DNA of 55,581 nt from DATAVB01 sp040414495 (GTDB lineage: Bacteria > Actinomycetota > Actinomycetes > Mycobacteriales > QHCD01). Every line of letters begins with the position of its first letter. Positions within the stretch are counted from its first letter, which is position 1. This document shows positions 25,717 through 32,832 of this stretch, one piece after another. Location of the stretch: positions 1 through 55,581 of the forward strand of contig JBEDUI010000130.1 in the NCBI GenBank assembly GCA_040414495.1, in the 5' to 3' direction. The notes under the pieces were generated by a model, which was not told the DNA's origin, did no database searches, and was given only the letters and a program-made list of their open reading frames with translations. Position numbers and translations under genes: made by a program.

Positions 25717-26895
25717 ATGCGGGTCGTCGGGATGATCAGCGGTACGTCCTACGACGCGGTGGATGCCGCGGTGCTGGATCTGACGATGGAGGGCACGGTC
25801 TTACACGCGACCGACCTCGGACTGTTGAGCGTCCCCATTCCGGCCGATCTACGGGCCGATATCGCCGCTGCCCTGCCCCCGGCCGCCACGTCGATGGAGC
25901 AGGTGTGCCAGCTGGATACCCGGCTCGGGCAGCTGTTCGGCGAGGTGGCCCGGCAGGCGGTGGACGGGCTCGCCGACGGCGCCGCCGACCTGGTCGTATC
26001 GCACGGGCAGACGGTGTTCCACTGGGTCGACGGCGGGACCGCCCGCGGCACGTTGCAACTGGGTGCGCCGGGCTGGATCGCCGCCGCCACGGGGCTTCCG
26101 GTCGTATCCGACCTGCGTACCGCGGATATCGCGCTCGGCGGTCAGGGCGCGCCGCTGGTGCCGATGTTCGACGATCTGCTGATTCTCTCCGACGCACCGC
26201 GCCGGGCCGCGCTGAACCTGGGCGGGATCGCCAACCTGACCGTACGAACCCACGATGGGGTCATCGCGTACGACCTCGGCCCGGCCAATGCGCTGATCGA
26301 CGCGGCGGTGGCCGAATTGACCGAGGGCGCCGAGCGGATGGACACCGACGGCGCCTGGGCTGACCGGGGTGTGGTCCGCTCGGATCTGTTGCAGGCGCTG
26401 CTGGCCGAGCCGTATTACGCCCGCCCAGCGCCGAAATCGACGGGCAAGGAGCTATTCCACGCCGGCTACGTCGCCGCGAAGCTGGCCCACCTGGATCCGG
26501 TCGGGGCCAACGACCTGATCACCACGCTGACCGAGCTGACCGCGGTGCTGGTGGCCGGTGCCTGTAAGCATTACGGGATAACGGAAATCGTCGTGGCTGG
26601 CGGCGGTGTACGAAATCCGGTGTTGATGGGTCGAATTCGCATGCGCAGCGCGCCTACGATCGTGTCCACTGTGGATGACTTCGGAATTTCGGCGCAGGCC
26701 AAGGAAGCGTGCGCGTTCGCGGTGTTGGGTTTTTTGAGTCTGCACGGTCTACCTGGCACGATCGAGGGAACGACCGGCGCGAAAAGGCCGGCGATTCTTG
26801 GTTCGATCACGCCGGGTACGGAGCCGCTGCGGCTGCCCGAACCGCTGCAGGTCGCCCCGACCCGGCTGATCGTCGAAAGTCAGACCCGCTGGTAG
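25717..26895 (+). CDS. anmK: Anhydro-N-acetylmuramic acid kinase
   Basis: A 392-residue kinase that hydrolyses the anhydro bond and phosphorylates 1,6-anhydro-MurNAc to MurNAc-6-phosphate in cell-wall recycling. The N-terminus VVGMISGTSYDAVDAAVLD carries the ATP phosphate-binding GTS motif; LVVSHGQTVFHW, GAPLVPMFD, LNLGGIANLT and the GGGVRNPVLM motif are typical AnmK blocks. GGGAGG precedes the ATG. Standing alone here: no MurQ, NagZ or AmpG homologue is adjacent. Its 3' end overlaps the convergent LLM gene by 16 bases. Confidence 0.95.
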   Translation: MRVVGMISGTSYDAVDAAVLDLTMEGTVLHATDLGLLSVPIPADLRADIAAALPPAATSMEQVCQLDTRLGQLFGEVARQAVDGLADGAADLVVSHGQTVFHWVDGGTARGTLQLGAPGWIAAATGLPVVSDLRTADIALGGQGAPLVPMFDDLLILSDAPRRAALNLGGIANLTVRTHDGVIAYDLGPANALIDAAVAELTEGAERMDTDGAWADRGVVRSDLLQALLAEPYYARPAPKSTGKELFHAGYVAAKLAHLDPVGANDLITTLTELTAVLVAGACKHYGITEIVVAGGGVRNPVLMGRIRMRSAPTIVSTVDDFGISAQAKEACAFAVLGFLSLHGLPGTIEGTTGAKRPAILGSITPGTEPLRLPEPLQVAPTRLIVESQTRW

Positions 26896-27944
26896 AGCGG
26901 GGCGTGATCGAGCTTGGGCAGTACGTACCGAGCGAACAAATCGGCCTCGGTCGCGTGCGGATAGCCCGAGAGGATGAACGCCTCCATGCCGACCGCCTGG
27001 TAGGCCCGCAGCTTGGCCAGCACCTGGTCCGGGTCGCCGACAATGGCCGCGCCAGCGCCGGAACGGGCCCGGCCGATGCCGGTCCACAGGTTCTCTTCGA
27101 CGTATCCCTCGTCGTCGGCGCCGCTGCGCAATTCGGTCTGCCGGGCCATGCCGACCGACCTCGTGTCGAGCGAGCGACCGATGATCGCCTTTCCGGTCTC
27201 CGGGTCCAGTTTGGACACCAGGCGACGGGCCGCGGCCTTGGCCTCGCTCTCGGTTTCCCGCACGATGACGTGCACCCGGTATCCGAACCGCAGCGTGCGG
27301 TCGTATTTCGCGGCCCGGGCACGCATATCGTCCAGAACCTTGGCCACACCGTCCACCGTGTCCGGCCACATGAGAAATACGTCGGCGGCGCGGGCGGCCA
27401 CGTCGCGGGCGTTTTCCGAGATGCCACCGAAATACAGCGGTGGGCAACCCCCGACGGTGGGAGCGATCCGCGGCGGATCCAACGTCAGGTCGACGAATTC
27501 ACCGTGAAAATCAATCGACTCGCCGTTCAGCAGCGCCCGGAGAACTTGCATGTATTCCAACGTGCGCTGATATCGCGGCGCCGATTCCAGCTGTTGTCCG
27601 GGCAGGTCCGAGGAAATGATGTTGATGGTCAACCGGCCGCCGAGCATCTGGTCGATGGTGGCGAGCTGGCGGGCCAACTGCGGCGGGTACATCTCCCCCA
27701 TCCGGGCCGCAACCAGCATCTGGGACCGCCGCAGCTGCGTTGCCATGCCGGCGGCGAAGGCGATCGAGTCGATCCCCATCGTGTAGCCCGAGGGCAGCAG
27801 AATATTGTCGAATCCGCGTTCCTCGGCCGCCAATGCGATACCGCGGCAGTGTTCCCAACTGGACTGCAACCCGGGGTCGGTGACCCCCAAGAACTCATAG
27901 TCGTCATCGCACAGCGCGGCGAACCAGGACACCTCGCAACCCAT
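26880..27944 (-). CDS. LLM-class flavin-dependent monooxygenase (SsuD-like)
   Basis: A 354-residue TIM-barrel luciferase-like protein close to alkanesulfonate monooxygenases in length and motifs: CRGIALAAEERGFDNILLPSG, NIISSDLPGQQL, PPLYFGGISENARDVAARAADVF and VGDPDQVLAKL. It would use reduced FMN from a separate reductase to cleave a C-S bond or a similar substrate. GGGAGG lies about 9 bases before ATG 27944. No sulfonate transporter is adjacent. A flavin reductase about 20 kb away (47401) could be one partner, though this is inference. Converges with anmK with a 16-base overlap. Confidence 0.88.
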   Translation of the reverse strand: MGCEVSWFAALCDDDYEFLGVTDPGLQSSWEHCRGIALAAEERGFDNILLPSGYTMGIDSIAFAAGMATQLRRSQMLVAARMGEMYPPQLARQLATIDQMLGGRLTINIISSDLPGQQLESAPRYQRTLEYMQVLRALLNGESIDFHGEFVDLTLDPPRIAPTVGGCPPLYFGGISENARDVAARAADVFLMWPDTVDGVAKVLDDMRARAAKYDRTLRFGYRVHVIVRETESEAKAAARRLVSKLDPETGKAIIGRSLDTRSVGMARQTELRSGADDEGYVEENLWTGIGRARSGAGAAIVGDPDQVLAKLRAYQAVGMEAFILSGYPHATEADLFARYVLPKLDHAPLYQRV

Positions 27945-28011
27945 GGCGCATCACCTCCCGGTCAGCCTAGCGTCTACCCGCAACCTAGGGTCGGACTCCC
28001 CGCGACAAACC

Positions 28012-28734
28012 TTATGTGCTCAGCCCACCGGCCCGTCGAATGCGCATCGTGGCGAGTCCGGAAAAGGCCACCGCGTACGCGGCCAGAATGCCGATCGCGG
28101 CCAGGCTCAGGCTCTGGTGGTGCAGCACATTCGACCCCAGCTGATAGACCCGGTACGACGGGGTGACCTCCATGACCGTATGCATTCCGCCCGACGTTAC
28201 CGGGAAATACAGACCACCCAGGAACGCCAACGCCGAGTGCAGCAACGCCGAGGCCATCCGCGCGCTCTCCCCGTCCAGCAGATAACCGATGAATACGCCG
28301 ATCGCGGCGAACGGAATCGCGCCCAGCCACACCGCCAGCACCAACTCGATCCAGTGCCCCGTACCCAGATGCACGCCCTTGACGAACCGCGCGGCCAACG
28401 CGACCGCGATCAGTGCCGGCAACGCCATCGCCATCGCGGCCGCGATCTTGCCGCCGAACACGGCTCGGTCCGACAGCGGCATCAACCGCAACTGGCGCAG
28501 CCAACCGGTCTTGCGTTCGTTCGCGATCGCCGGGCCGGTCGTCAACAGAACGCAGCCCATCATGCCGAATACCGACATCGACGAGAGATACGCGACCGCG
28601 TACTTGTGTGAATCCGAACCGTGGATCGACAGCGTGATCGCGATATACAACAGCAGCGGCAGGGCGACGGTGACAATTAAATACCGCTTGTTACGCAGGA
28701 TTGCCAGCAATTGCAGCTTCAAATAGCCAGGCAT
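28012..28734 (-). CDS. ABC-2 type transporter permease
   Basis: A 240-residue integral membrane protein with about six segments, beginning with a cytoplasmic helix (YLKLQLLAILRNKRYLIVTVALPLLLY) of the usual ABC-2 form. Contains NERKTGWLRQLRLMPLS, a typical cytoplasmic loop of drug/lantibiotic exporters. It follows the ATPase gene with a gap of 38 bases carrying a small tandem repeat. Together they should form an exporter, and the divergent two-component genes probably control it, as in LiaRS or DesKR-like arrangements. Confidence 0.9.
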   Translation of the reverse strand: MPGYLKLQLLAILRNKRYLIVTVALPLLLYIAITLSIHGSDSHKYAVAYLSSMSVFGMMGCVLLTTGPAIANERKTGWLRQLRLMPLSDRAVFGGKIAAAMAMALPALIAVALAARFVKGVHLGTGHWIELVLAVWLGAIPFAAIGVFIGYLLDGESARMASALLHSALAFLGGLYFPVTSGGMHTVMEVTPSYRVYQLGSNVLHHQSLSLAAIGILAAYAVAFSGLATMRIRRAGGLST

Positions 28735-28748
28735 CGGAATGTTCTCCC

Positions 28749-28780
28749 TCGAGAATTTATGAGGTCGAGAATTTATGCGG
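28749..28780. repeat. 16-bp tandem duplication spanning the ATPase stop codon
   Basis: Copies at 28749-28764 and 28765-28780 of TCGAGAATTTATGMGG, differing at one base. The second copy contains the TAA stop (28773-28775) of the ABC-2 ATPase; the first repeats the gene end in the spacer. Confidence 0.85.
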
Positions 28781-29657
28781 TCAGGGCGATGAAGGCCTCT
28801 TCGAGGCTGGCGCCGCTCACCTCGAGATCGGGCACGTGTGTACGGGTCGCGAACAGCGCCCGTACGGTGGCTTCGGCATCGGTGGTACGCAACGCGATCG
28901 AGTCACCGTGCCGCTCGATCGACTGCACGCCAGGCAATTCGGCCAGACCAGCGGTCGGCTCGCCCCCGATGGTGAAACGTACGAGCCGCACCCCCACCCC
29001 GGCCTTGAGCGCGGTGACCGAACCGTCCGAGACGACCTTGCCCCGGGCCATCACAATCACCCGGTCGGCGACCGCATCGGCCTCCTCCAGGTAATGCGTG
29101 GCAAAAAGAATCGTCCGTCCCGCGCTGGCAAAGCCCCGCATCGTGGCCCAGAACGCCCGCCGTGATTCGACATCCATGGCTGCGGTCGGCTCGTCCAATA
29201 CCAGAATGTCGGGGTTTCCAGCCAGGGCCAGGGCAAAGTGCACCCGTTGCACCTGGCCACCGGAAAGCCCATCGGCGCGCCGGTCCAGGAAAGAGGCCAA
29301 CCCGGCGGTGTCGACCACTTCGTCCGGCGCCATCGGACGGCGGTACAGGCCGCGGGCGAATTCCAGCAATTCCCGTACCGTCACACCCTCCATCAGGCCG
29401 CCATCCTGCTGCATGGCGGCGATATGGCCGGCCCGAATGGCGGCGCGAGGCGGCTGGCCGAATACCCGGACCTCCCCGTCGTCCGGCCGCAATACGCCCA
29501 ACAGGTTCTTCACGGTCGTGCTCTTGCCGGCCCCGTTCGGGCCGAGCAGGGCCACCGTCTGTCCACGATGGATTGTCAGGTCGACGTGGTCGACCGCGGT
29601 CACGTCGCCATAGCGGGTCACCAGGCCGGCTATGGCGATGGCAGGCGTTTGTGTCAT
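28773..29657 (-). CDS. ABC-2 type transporter ATP-binding protein
   Basis: A 294-residue ATPase. Walker A GPNGAGKST, Q-loop AAMQQDGGLM, signature LSGGQVQRV, Walker B ILVLDEPTAAMD and H-loop FATHYLEEAD are all intact. After the catalytic domain there is a C-terminal extension of about 80 residues as in DrrA-like proteins. I set ATG 29657 as start: it has no ribosome site, but a TAGCGT -10-like box lies 7 bases upstream, suggesting a leaderless transcript. Works with the downstream permease; divergent from the histidine kinase gene. Confidence 0.93.
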   Translation of the reverse strand: MTQTPAIAIAGLVTRYGDVTAVDHVDLTIHRGQTVALLGPNGAGKSTTVKNLLGVLRPDDGEVRVFGQPPRAAIRAGHIAAMQQDGGLMEGVTVRELLEFARGLYRRPMAPDEVVDTAGLASFLDRRADGLSGGQVQRVHFALALAGNPDILVLDEPTAAMDVESRRAFWATMRGFASAGRTILFATHYLEEADAVADRVIVMARGKVVSDGSVTALKAGVGVRLVRFTIGGEPTAGLAELPGVQSIERHGDSIALRTTDAEATVRALFATRTHVPDLEVSGASLEEAFIALTA

Positions 29658-29790
29658 GCCAGAAACGCTAGGCAGCGGCGGGCTTCCGTTGAATCCATCT
29701 GGGGCCACAACCGGGGTAGGGCTAGCTCAACCCCCGACCCGGCACGCAGGTGTAATGCCAGCACCGGCATTCTTCGGTCACACTGGTCCG

Positions 29791-31155
29791 GTGCGAATCG
29801 AGGCGGCCGACGAAATGCCCGCTCTGATCAACCGGCTACAGGCGGTGGGCCGCGGCATAGCGCTCGGCGGCTTCGCCGTCGCGGGCAGCGCGGTGAGCGC
29901 GCTGCTCATACTCGCCATTCTCTCGAACATTTCCTGGATCGGATCGTTCACGTTTCCGGCGCTGTGCCTGGTCTGCGTGAGCGCCCGCACGCTGGCCCGG
30001 CGACGCCGGGCGCTGGCGATGCGCTGGAACAACCGGGACATCCCCTCGCCGTACTTCCAGAAGCCGCAGCTGCAACGGGTACCGCACGGCTGGTACTGGA
30101 CCGGGCACGACTACCACAAGTACAAGTGGGTCGCCTGGTGGTCGTTGAACGTGACCTGGGTCGGGCGGGATCCGGGCACCTGGCGCGACGTGCTGTGGCT
30201 GGTCTGCGAGCCGGTGGTCGGGGTGATCCTGTGCCTGCTGCCGGCCGGACTCATCGGGTACGGCCTGCTCGGGCTGAGCATGCCGTGGACCTGGCGGCCG
30301 CTGACCGACGCGGGCATGGGCTGGTACGGGCCGGTTCAGCTCGGCTCGGCGGGCGCGGCCTGGGTCGCCGTACCGATCGGGCTGTTGATCGTGCTGGCCG
30401 GCTTTGTGCTCGCGCCGTACCTACTCGAGCTGCATACCCGGTGGAGCGCGCTGCTGCTGCGACCGACCAAGCTCACCTGGCTCGGGCGCCGGCTACAGCG
30501 GCTGACCGAATCGCTGGAGGAGGCCACCACCGCGCAGGCGGCCGAACTGCGCCGGATCGAACGCAATCTGCATGACGGCGCGCAGGCCCGGCTGGTGGCG
30601 ATGGGGCTCAAGCTTGGTGCAGTAGAAGCGCTGATTGATCGCGACCCGGAAGCGGCCAAGGCGCTGGTGACGCAGATCCAGGACGCGTCGGCCCAAGCGC
30701 TGGCCGAATTGCGTTCGCTGGTTCGGGGTATCCATCCGCCCGTACTGGCCGAACGCGGGCTGGGCGACGCGGTACGGGCGCTGGCGTTGGACACCCCGCT
30801 GCCGGTCGAGGTGAGCGTGGACGTGCCCGGGCGGGCCGAGCCGCCGATCGAGGCGTGTGCGTACTTCGCCGTCGCCGAGTCGCTGACCAATGTCGCCAAG
30901 CACGCCGGCGCCGCTCATGCCTGGGTGACACTGCGGCATGCGGACGGGGTGCTGCGAATTGTGGTCCGCGACGACGGCCGGGGCGGCGCCGACCCGACGC
31001 GCGGCAGCGGATTGGCCGGAGTACGGCGGCGGCTCGGTACATTCGAGGGCACGTTGTCCGTATCGAGTCCGCCGGGCGGCCCGACGGTGTTGAGAATGGA
31101 GCTGCCGTGCGCGTTGTCCTCGCCGAGGACCTCTACCTCCTCCGGGACGGGATGA
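29791..31155 (+). CDS. NarL-type sensor histidine kinase
   Basis: About 454 residues. The N-terminal half has two membrane segments near residues 20-75, then a cytoplasmic stretch and two further segments near 130-210. The HisKA_3 phosphoacceptor helix follows with H261 in RNLHDGAQARL, then an HATPase domain with ESLTNVAKHAGAAH (N-box) and a DDGRGGAD / GSGLAG G-box. The start is uncertain: GTG 29791 or ATG 29815; neither has a strong ribosome site. It overlaps the response regulator by 49 bases. Located divergently from an ABC-2 exporter, which it may sense and control together with its regulator. Confidence 0.9.
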   Translation: MRIEAADEMPALINRLQAVGRGIALGGFAVAGSAVSALLILAILSNISWIGSFTFPALCLVCVSARTLARRRRALAMRWNNRDIPSPYFQKPQLQRVPHGWYWTGHDYHKYKWVAWWSLNVTWVGRDPGTWRDVLWLVCEPVVGVILCLLPAGLIGYGLLGLSMPWTWRPLTDAGMGWYGPVQLGSAGAAWVAVPIGLLIVLAGFVLAPYLLELHTRWSALLLRPTKLTWLGRRLQRLTESLEEATTAQAAELRRIERNLHDGAQARLVAMGLKLGAVEALIDRDPEAAKALVTQIQDASAQALAELRSLVRGIHPPVLAERGLGDAVRALALDTPLPVEVSVDVPGRAEPPIEACAYFAVAESLTNVAKHAGAAHAWVTLRHADGVLRIVVRDDGRGGADPTRGSGLAGVRRRLGTFEGTLSVSSPPGGPTVLRMELPCALSSPRTSTSSGTG

Positions 31156-31760
31156 CCCATCTGCTGGCCGCGCATGGGTTCGAGGTGGTCGCGGCGGTGG
31201 AGACGGGGCCTGATCTGGTTTCGGCGCTGGCCGAGTACGAGCCCGATGTCGCGGTGGTGGACGTACGGCTGCCACCGACGTTCACCGACGAAGGGTTGCA
31301 GGCGGCGTTGGTGGCGCGTCAGCAGAAGCCCGGGTTGCCGATTCTGGTGCTGTCGCAGCACGTTGAGCAGTTGTACGCGCGGGAATTGCTGGCCGATGGT
31401 TCCGGCGGGGTTGGCTATTTGTTGAAGGACCGGGTGCTCAATGCCTCGCAGTTCATGGACGCGTTGCACCGGGTGATGGCCGGCGGCACCGTGATGGACC
31501 CGGAGGTAATTTCCAAGCTGCTGACCGGAAATGCGGCCGATGAGCCGTTGGCCGCGTTGACGCCACGGGAACGGGATGTGCTTTCATTGATGGCCGAGGG
31601 GCGTTCCAACGCGGCGATTTCGCAGCGGTTGCACGTCAGCGAAGGTGCGGTCGGGAAACATACGGCCAGCATTTTTGGGAAATTGGGTCTCGCACCGTCG
31701 GACGATGACAACCGGCGGGTGCTGGCAGTCCTGGCGTACCTTGGCGGCACCCGCGAATAA
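31107..31760 (+). CDS. NarL/FixJ-family response regulator
   Basis: A 217-residue regulator. The receiver domain has an acidic pair (AEDLYLL), phosphoacceptor D52 (VVDVRLP) and a lysine in YLLKDR. The C-terminal LuxR-type HTH reads LTPRERDVLSLMAEGRSNAA followed by ISQRLHVSEGAVGKH. GTG 31107 was chosen because GGAG sits 6 bases upstream and the receiver begins at once; it lies within the kinase gene, indicating coupled translation. Repeat-rich noncoding DNA follows. Confidence 0.93.
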   Translation: MRVVLAEDLYLLRDGMTHLLAAHGFEVVAAVETGPDLVSALAEYEPDVAVVDVRLPPTFTDEGLQAALVARQQKPGLPILVLSQHVEQLYARELLADGSGGVGYLLKDRVLNASQFMDALHRVMAGGTVMDPEVISKLLTGNAADEPLAALTPRERDVLSLMAEGRSNAAISQRLHVSEGAVGKHTASIFGKLGLAPSDDDNRRVLAVLAYLGGTRE

Positions 31761-31810
31761 TCGCATTCGGCTGCGGCTGCTTGGTGGGTTGCCCGCCGCG
31801 GTCACAAATC

Positions 31811-32008
31811 CGGCGCCGCCCTCGCCCCAAAAGCCGCCCTGGCTCGGGTTTCACATACCCGGCGCCGCCCTCGCCCCGAAAGCCGCCCTGGCTCGGGTTT
31901 CACATACCCGGCGCCGTCCTCGCCCCAAGATCCGCCCTCGCTCCGGTTTTCATGCACCCGGCGCCGCCCACACTCACTCCACATCCGGCGCCGCCCTCGC
32001 CCCGATTT
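31811..32008. repeat. Tandem repeat of 49-50 bp, about 4.5 copies
   Basis: Units begin CGGCGCCGCCCTCGCCCC at 31811, 31860, 31909, 31959 and (truncated) 31986. The first two are nearly identical; later ones diverge. The block starts 50 bases after the response regulator and ends at the dispersed hairpin. Frames exist in it on both strands, but they merely translate the repeat. Confidence 0.85.
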
Positions 32009-32065
32009 CCTTGATCGTGAGTAGATTTGCTACGGATTTCGGGACCAAATCCACTCACGATCATG
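32004..32065. repeat. 62-bp dispersed hairpin element, copy 1
   Basis: Contains 17-bp inverted arms, 32013-32029 and 32046-32062, with a single mismatch; right arm CAAATCCACTCACGATC. A second copy of the same 62-bp length with about 53 identical positions is at 46892-46953. Both are intergenic. Probably a genome-wide small repeat; it could also terminate transcription. Confidence 0.85.
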
Positions 32066-32109
32066 GTCAGCTGAGCCAGAACGCCTGGTAGGTAGCTTCC
32101 GCGGGCAGA

Positions 32110-32168
32110 CTTTCGTGATCATGATGTCGTACGTCAACGATCCGAATACGAAAGCCATCACGATCATG
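32110..32168. repeat. Second inverted-repeat-rich element
   Basis: CTTTCGT (32110-32116) pairs with ACGAAAG (32148-32154), and TCGTGAT (32113-32119) with ATCACGA (32157-32163), so alternative folds exist. GATCATG occurs on both sides. It lies directly after the 62-bp element in the 31761-32230 gap, which holds no gene that I can support. Confidence 0.55.
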
Positions 32169-32230
32169 CCCGGGGTGCCACTCGAAGCCAGAAACACAGA
32201 GCCGCCCGCAGCCAAAAGTCACGGCGGTGA

Positions 32231-32743
32231 TTACGGAGCCAGGTAGTAATGCACCAGCGCCGGTTCGCCGTTGGCCATGCGCCAATCGGCCCGGGCGCTG
32301 CCCAGTCGCCGCCATCCGGCCCGCTCGTACAACCGGATCGCCGCGACCCCGTCGTCGACCACGTCCAGGGCCGGGACGAGTCCGGCCGCCCGCGCCGCAC
32401 CGGCCGCCGTGTCGAGCAACCGCCTGGCCAGCCCCTGCCCGCGCGCCGAGGGTACGACGAAAAGCCTTGCCACATAGGCGATTTCCCGCTCGCCAGCCGC
32501 AGCCGCCAGCGCGGCCGGCACGTCATCCCGAGCCGCCACGAGCGCAACGTGACCGACCACCTCGGGACCGTCCTGCGCGACCCACACGCCCAACGCCGGC
32601 GACACGCTCAGCCAGGCGCGAGGGTCGGCCGGCCACCGCACCGGATAACCGTCCGCCTCGTGCACCAGCGCCAACGCGGCCACGCTCGCCGCCAGATCGG
32701 CCGGACCAGCCGCTCGAATCAACACCGCCACATTGTTGACCAT
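32231..32743 (-). CDS. GNAT-family N-acetyltransferase
   Basis: A 170-residue acetyltransferase. The acetyl-CoA loop is clear in YVARLFVVPSARGQGLARRL (motif A, R-G-Q-G-L-A), with a typical C-terminal ALDVVDDGVAAIRLYERAGW motif B region. The ATG at 32743 has no obvious ribosome site; other in-frame starts are worse. Monocistronic. Substrate unknown; amine or peptide N-termini are usual. Confidence 0.88.
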   Translation of the reverse strand: MVNNVAVLIRAAGPADLAASVAALALVHEADGYPVRWPADPRAWLSVSPALGVWVAQDGPEVVGHVALVAARDDVPAALAAAAGEREIAYVARLFVVPSARGQGLARRLLDTAAGAARAAGLVPALDVVDDGVAAIRLYERAGWRRLGSARADWRMANGEPALVHYYLAP

Positions 32744-32832
32744 GCGGAAATGGCGCGCGGCACGCCGATCCGACGGACCAATTTTGCATGAGCAACTTCG
32801 CGGCGGGCGAGGCGGCGGCGCGAGCGCGGGGT

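Noticed and set aside
26880..26895. anmK/LLM overlap as sign of a misplaced stop
   Set aside because: Both frames show intact family ends; short tail-to-tail overlaps recur in this window (also 38848-38876).
31645..32091. Frames across the 49-bp tandem repeat
   Set aside because: They translate the repeat itself (recurring GAALAP-type peptide) and overlap the end of the response regulator.
32030..32215. 61-codon minus-strand frame in the repeat-rich gap
   Set aside because: Lies over inverted repeats and has no homology that I recognise.
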